A stretch of DNA of 64,000 nt from Acetatifactor muris (lineage in GTDB: Bacteria; Bacillota; Clostridia; Lachnospirales; Lachnospiraceae): positions 26,719-90,718 of the forward strand of contig NZ_JANJZD010000023.1 of assembly GCF_024623325.1 (NCBI RefSeq), given 5' to 3'. A program made the translations under genes and the position numbers. Within the stretch, counting starts at the first letter, position 1; every line of letters begins with the position of its first letter. The notes beneath the pieces are model-generated. The model worked only from the letters and a program-made list of their open reading frames with translations, ran no database searches and was not told the DNA's origin. Shown piece by piece: positions 61,585-64,000 of the stretch.

Positions 61585-61602
61585 GTTCCGTCTGGATTGT
61601 GC
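61585..61602 (+). repeat. 18-bp sequence shared by both ends of element 3
   Basis: GTTCCGTCTGGATTGTGC occurs here and, inverted, at 51995-52012 within the 3' end of the small recombinase-linked gene. It is possibly a recombinase-binding site or remnant of a gene copy. Confidence 0.6.
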
Positions 61603-61634
61603 TTTTCCTTTCTTCTCTTGATTACATCTACTTA

Positions 61635-61645
61635 GCCATAAGCTG
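61635..61645. other. Right attachment junction of element 3
   Basis: GCCATAAGCTG, the partner of the block at 50209-50219. To its right the minus strand reads AKSQGMKQL of Maff2. Confidence 0.75.
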
Positions 61646-61668
61646 CTTCATGCCCTGGCTTTTTGCTC
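61641..61668 (-). pseudogene. Maff2 family protein, internal fragment
   Basis: Twenty-eight nt encoding AKSQGMKQL, matching the centre of Maff2 (consensus GAKSQGIKQLMAGGG). Homology stops at the GA at 61667-61668, where element 4 begins, and at about 61641, where element 3 begins. Confidence 0.75.
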
Positions 61669-61699
61669 ATGTGAGATAAAGAAGTAAAAGAAGTGTAAA

Positions 61700-61742
61700 A
61701 AATTTTGCCGTTCCCTGTCCGGCTGACTGCCGGACGGGTCGG
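61700..61742 (-). terminator. Terminator of the element 4 recombinase
   Basis: On the minus strand GTCCGGC and GCCGGAC form a stem, extended by G-C pairs, followed downstream by AAAATTTTTT. Confidence 0.6.
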
Positions 61743-61745
61743 GCT

Positions 61746-63365
61746 TTAGTCGGGCAATTCTACCTTGCCGACAAAAGAGTAATAGATTTCGATTTCCTGT
61801 CTGCGGAGCTTCCCCCGCCGTTTCCCGTCAAGGGCTTCCGATTCGTGGATTACGATTTTCTCCACAAACTCCCGCAACAGGGTAGGGGTGAGTTCCTCAA
61901 AGCTGGTATACTTGCGGACTACTTTCATAAACTTTTCAGCGTTTGCCGTGGCTTCCAGCGTCTTGGAAAGCTCGCCCTGCAGAACGGCGGCACGCTCTTT
62001 CAGTTCCTTTTGCTCGGCTTCATAGTCTGCCGAAAGCTCCATGAAACGCTCGTCCGATATGCGCCCCGCCACGCTGTCCTCATACAGCCGCTTGAAGATA
62101 GCGGAGAGTTCCGCAATCCGCTTTTCTGCCGCTTCCAGCTCTTTCTTCTTGGCGGCGTTCCGGCGTTTGCTCCCGTCCTCGGTCTGGTCGGTCAACAGCT
62201 TCATAAACCGGGCTTCATGCTTGGCGGCGTAGCTGGTGACTTTCCGTAAATTCTCGGTCACTCCGGCAGTCAAGAGGTCGGTGCGGATAAAGTGCGCCGT
62301 ACAGTCTGCCGTGCGCTTCTTGTAGCTGCCGCATATGTAGCAGTCCTGTTTCCGTTTATCCGTCTGATACCTCTGCTGGTACATGACGCTGCCGCAATCC
62401 GCACAAAACAGTATGCCAGAGAACAAGCCCACTTCATCATAGCGGTTAGGGCGTTTGCGTTGCTTGCGTAGCTCCTGCACACGCTCCCATGTGTCCTTAT
62501 CGATTATCTGCTCGTGGTGGTTCTCGAAGATTGCCTGTTTGTCCTCGCTGTTGTAGATAATCTTGCTGCACTTGTAGGATTGGGTGGTGGTTTTGAAGTT
62601 CACAAGGCAGCCCGTGTATTCCCGGTTTTCAAGGATATGCACCACGGTGTTCGCCGCCCACTTGCACTCGTAGCCGGGGTGGTAGCGGCGGGTTCTCCCT
62701 GTCCGGCGGTATTCCAGCGTTCCCGGCGTGGGGATTTCCTGTTCCGTAAGCATACGGGCTATCTTGGTCGGTCCGTTCCCGGCAAGGCAAAGGCTGTAAA
62801 TCTGCTTCACCACGGGGGCGGCTTCCTCGTCAATGATGAAATTTTCGTCCTCGTCCATGAGGTAGCCATACACGGGCTTGCTTGTGACAGGCTTCCCACT
62901 CATGCCTTTTGAGCGTTTTACCGCCCGGATTTTCTTGCTCGTATCCCTCACCAGCCATTCGTTAAAAATATTTCGCAAAGGCGCAAAATCATTTTCGCCC
63001 TGTGCGCTGTCAACGCCGTCATTGATTGCAATGAAACGGACGTTTTTCTGTGGGAAAATCATTTCCGTGTACATTCCCACTTGTAAGTAGTTTCGCCCTA
63101 ACCTTGACATATCCTTTACGATAACCGTTCCCACAAGCCCCGCTTCAATGTCGGCAAGCATGGACTGGAAGCCGGGTCTTTGGAAATTTGCCCCGGAGAA
63201 TCCGTCGTCCGTGTACCATTTCAGATTGCCGAAGCCGTTCTGTTTTGCGTAGTTTTCAAGGATTCGCTTCTGGTTGCTAATGGAATTGCTCTCGCCTTGC
63301 AGCTCGTCCTCATGGGATAACCTCGGATAAAGGGCGGTGATTTTTTGGGTGGTCTGTCTTAACAT
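61746..63365 (-). CDS. Large serine recombinase (element 4)
   Basis: About 539 residues: catalytic Ser in ALYPRLSHEDE, TDDGFSGANFQRPGFQSMLA, DMSRLGRNYL, recombinase domain, zinc ribbon (CADCGSVMYQQ ... CYICGSYKKRTADC) and a C-terminal coiled coil. It is the same subgroup as the element 2 recombinase, but a Pro replaces the usual Cys before RLS. The ATG at 63365 has CGGAGG five nt upstream and is preferred to an earlier one. Confidence 0.92.
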   Translation of the reverse strand: MLRQTTQKITALYPRLSHEDELQGESNSISNQKRILENYAKQNGFGNLKWYTDDGFSGANFQRPGFQSMLADIEAGLVGTVIVKDMSRLGRNYLQVGMYTEMIFPQKNVRFIAINDGVDSAQGENDFAPLRNIFNEWLVRDTSKKIRAVKRSKGMSGKPVTSKPVYGYLMDEDENFIIDEEAAPVVKQIYSLCLAGNGPTKIARMLTEQEIPTPGTLEYRRTGRTRRYHPGYECKWAANTVVHILENREYTGCLVNFKTTTQSYKCSKIIYNSEDKQAIFENHHEQIIDKDTWERVQELRKQRKRPNRYDEVGLFSGILFCADCGSVMYQQRYQTDKRKQDCYICGSYKKRTADCTAHFIRTDLLTAGVTENLRKVTSYAAKHEARFMKLLTDQTEDGSKRRNAAKKKELEAAEKRIAELSAIFKRLYEDSVAGRISDERFMELSADYEAEQKELKERAAVLQGELSKTLEATANAEKFMKVVRKYTSFEELTPTLLREFVEKIVIHESEALDGKRRGKLRRQEIEIYYSFVGKVELPD

Positions 63366-63498
63366 GGTTTCCTCCGTTTCCGACAGCCAGCCCACTATTC
63401 CGTATGTCTATTATACCATAGGGCGGGGCTGGCTGTACAGTCCTTTTTGTTACTTTATGACACATAATGTCGGATAAATTTCAGCAAGGAATGTCACT

Positions 63499-63696
63499 TC
63501 ACATGGCATGGGCGGCAGTTCCCCCGGCTGCGCTTTCCGCTTCCAGCACTTTCATCATCTTGTCGGCGGCGGTGGCGGTGGTGTCCTGTTTGAAATAGCC
63601 GGAAACCACAAGGACGGTATTCCCCCGGCGTACCTCGGTCACGCAATCCGGGCGGCGGGCGGTAGTGGCGGCGTTTCTGTTGGGGGTGTCGGTCAT
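63499..63696 (-). CDS. TnpW-like small protein, 65 aa
   Basis: MTDTPNRNAATTARRPDCVT, then EVRRGNTVLVVSGYFKQDTT and a helical end, resembling TnpW-family proteins. It overlaps the stop of the DnaC-like gene (ATGA) and lies directly upstream of the recombinase. The start follows AAAGGAGAGCCT. Confidence 0.75.
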   Translation of the reverse strand: MTDTPNRNAATTARRPDCVTEVRRGNTVLVVSGYFKQDTTATAADKMMKVLEAESAAGGTAAHAM

Positions 63697-64000
63697 AGGC
63701 TCTCCTTTCTGTTCAGCAGCATTTTAAGGCGTTCCATTTTCGCCTGTGCTTTGGCTTTTCTGAAATTCTCCCCGGTAATGCGGACGGGGGTACACATTTC
63801 CGTAAGGCGGTCATATATCCGGGCGTGGGCGGTGTCCTCCGGGTTCTGCAATTCTTCCAGCGTCAAATTCGTTGTGACAATCAGCGGCTTTTGGCTGCGG
63901 TATCGGCTGTCAATCACGTTATAGACTTGCTCTAAACCGTATTCCGTGCCACGCTCCATGCCGAAATCGTCAAGGATAAGCAGGTGGAAGCTGCAAAGGC
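63693..64000 (-). CDS. DnaC/IstB-like ATP-binding protein (partial)
   Basis: C-terminal part of a replication-type ATPase running off the right edge. Walker B LLILDDFGMERGTEYGLEQV, sensor region LIVTTNLTLEEL and arginine-finger segment ARIYDRLTEMCTPV are visible. Such proteins load the helicase during element replication. Confidence 0.88.
   Translation of the reverse strand, partial: LCSFHLLILDDFGMERGTEYGLEQVYNVIDSRYRSQKPLIVTTNLTLEELQNPEDTAHARIYDRLTEMCTPVRITGENFRKAKAQAKMERLKMLLNRKESL

Larger units (their letters stand above)
50214..61640. mobile_element. Element 3: 11.4-kb MOBQ-type mobilizable element inserted in Maff2
   Basis: Bounded by matching blocks (50209-50219 and 61635-61645) between two pieces of Maff2. 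It carries a serine recombinase, small accessory gene, VirE-like helicase, CHC2 primase, MobA/L relaxase with a MOBQ-like oriT, VOC protein, small DNA-binding genes and HTH regulators. It has no T4SS genes, so it must borrow a conjugation channel. Confidence 0.82.
22765..64000. mobile_element. Element 2: Tn1549/Tn4451-like integrative conjugative element
   Basis: Runs from its recombinase end at about 22,765 and carries ABC-exporter cargo, mob genes and a conjugation block. It is interrupted in its Maff2 gene by element 3 and then element 4. Its own right end is not visible; the coordinates include the nested insertions. The junction dinucleotide GA (22765-22766) fits the GA core known for TnpX/TndX recombinases. 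Confidence 0.75.
61667..64000. mobile_element. Element 4: recombinase/TnpW/DnaC-like element, left part
   Basis: Starts at the GA dinucleotide within the Maff2 fragment, 78 bp from its recombinase gene, and continues past the right edge. Alternatively these genes could be part of element 2 after a rearrangement that removed virD4. Confidence 0.6.

Noticed and set aside
61637..61672. Short minus-strand peptide frame starting MSKKPGHEAAYG
   Set aside because: The sequence is explained by a different frame, the Maff2 fragment AKSQGMKQL.

Overview
The window is chromosomal DNA of a gut-type Firmicute, most likely a Lachnospiraceae/Clostridia relative. The evidence is low-to-moderate G+C, strong AGGAGG ribosome binding sites, Clostridia-style ECF sigma and two-component genes, and a Tn4451/Tn1549-like set of mobile-element genes. 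Host-type genes fill about 1-17.5 kb. Everything from about 17.8 kb to the right edge looks like a nest of integrative elements driven by large serine recombinases.

Host-like part (1-17.5 kb): a hybrid histidine kinase with its response regulator (2-2922, minus); an ABC exporter operon of ATPase plus two ABC-2 permeases (3085-5661, minus); a GH5 glycoside-hydrolase lipoprotein (5863-7140, plus); an ECF sigma factor fused in frame to a 256-residue C-terminal module and preceded by an ECF-type promoter (7202-8491, minus); an AlbA/Schlafen-like regulator (8801-10138); a small orphan gene; then the full phosphate operon pstS-pstC-pstA-pstB-phoU-phoP-phoR (11110-17473). Pho-box arrays with the same geometry lie before pstS and again after phoR, where the second one drives no visible gene.

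Nested elements. Element 1 (about 17.8-22.76 kb, left end not located) has an orphan mobC, two HTH regulators, a CHC2 primase, a P4-like helicase and the first ~65 codons of a serine recombinase. That recombinase is cut by element 2 at about 22,765. Element 2 carries its own recombinase and TnpW-like gene, Tn916-type regulators, two drug-type ABC exporters with PadR and TetR regulators, a mobC/relaxase pair, and a Tn1549-like conjugation block: the giant ArdA/ArdC fusion, topoisomerase III, CHAP hydrolase, DNA methylase, VirB4, PrgI, VirB6 and Maff2. Its Maff2 gene is broken twice. An 11.4-kb MOBQ-type mobilizable element 3 (about 50,214-61,640) sits between two Maff2 halves. A fourth recombinase/TnpW/DnaC-like element starts 23 bp further into the same gene (about 61,668) and runs off the right edge. 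The N-terminal part of Maff2, VirD4 and the rest of element 1's recombinase are not in the window and would be expected to the right if this reading is correct.

Working together: element 2 encodes a type IV secretion system, mobilization genes and two exporters; elements 1 and 3 bring self-contained replication/mobilization modules that could use such a system. Two 100-bp oriT-like sequences in inverted orientation flank the relaxase-to-ArdC segment of element 2. No rRNA, tRNA or CRISPR array was seen.
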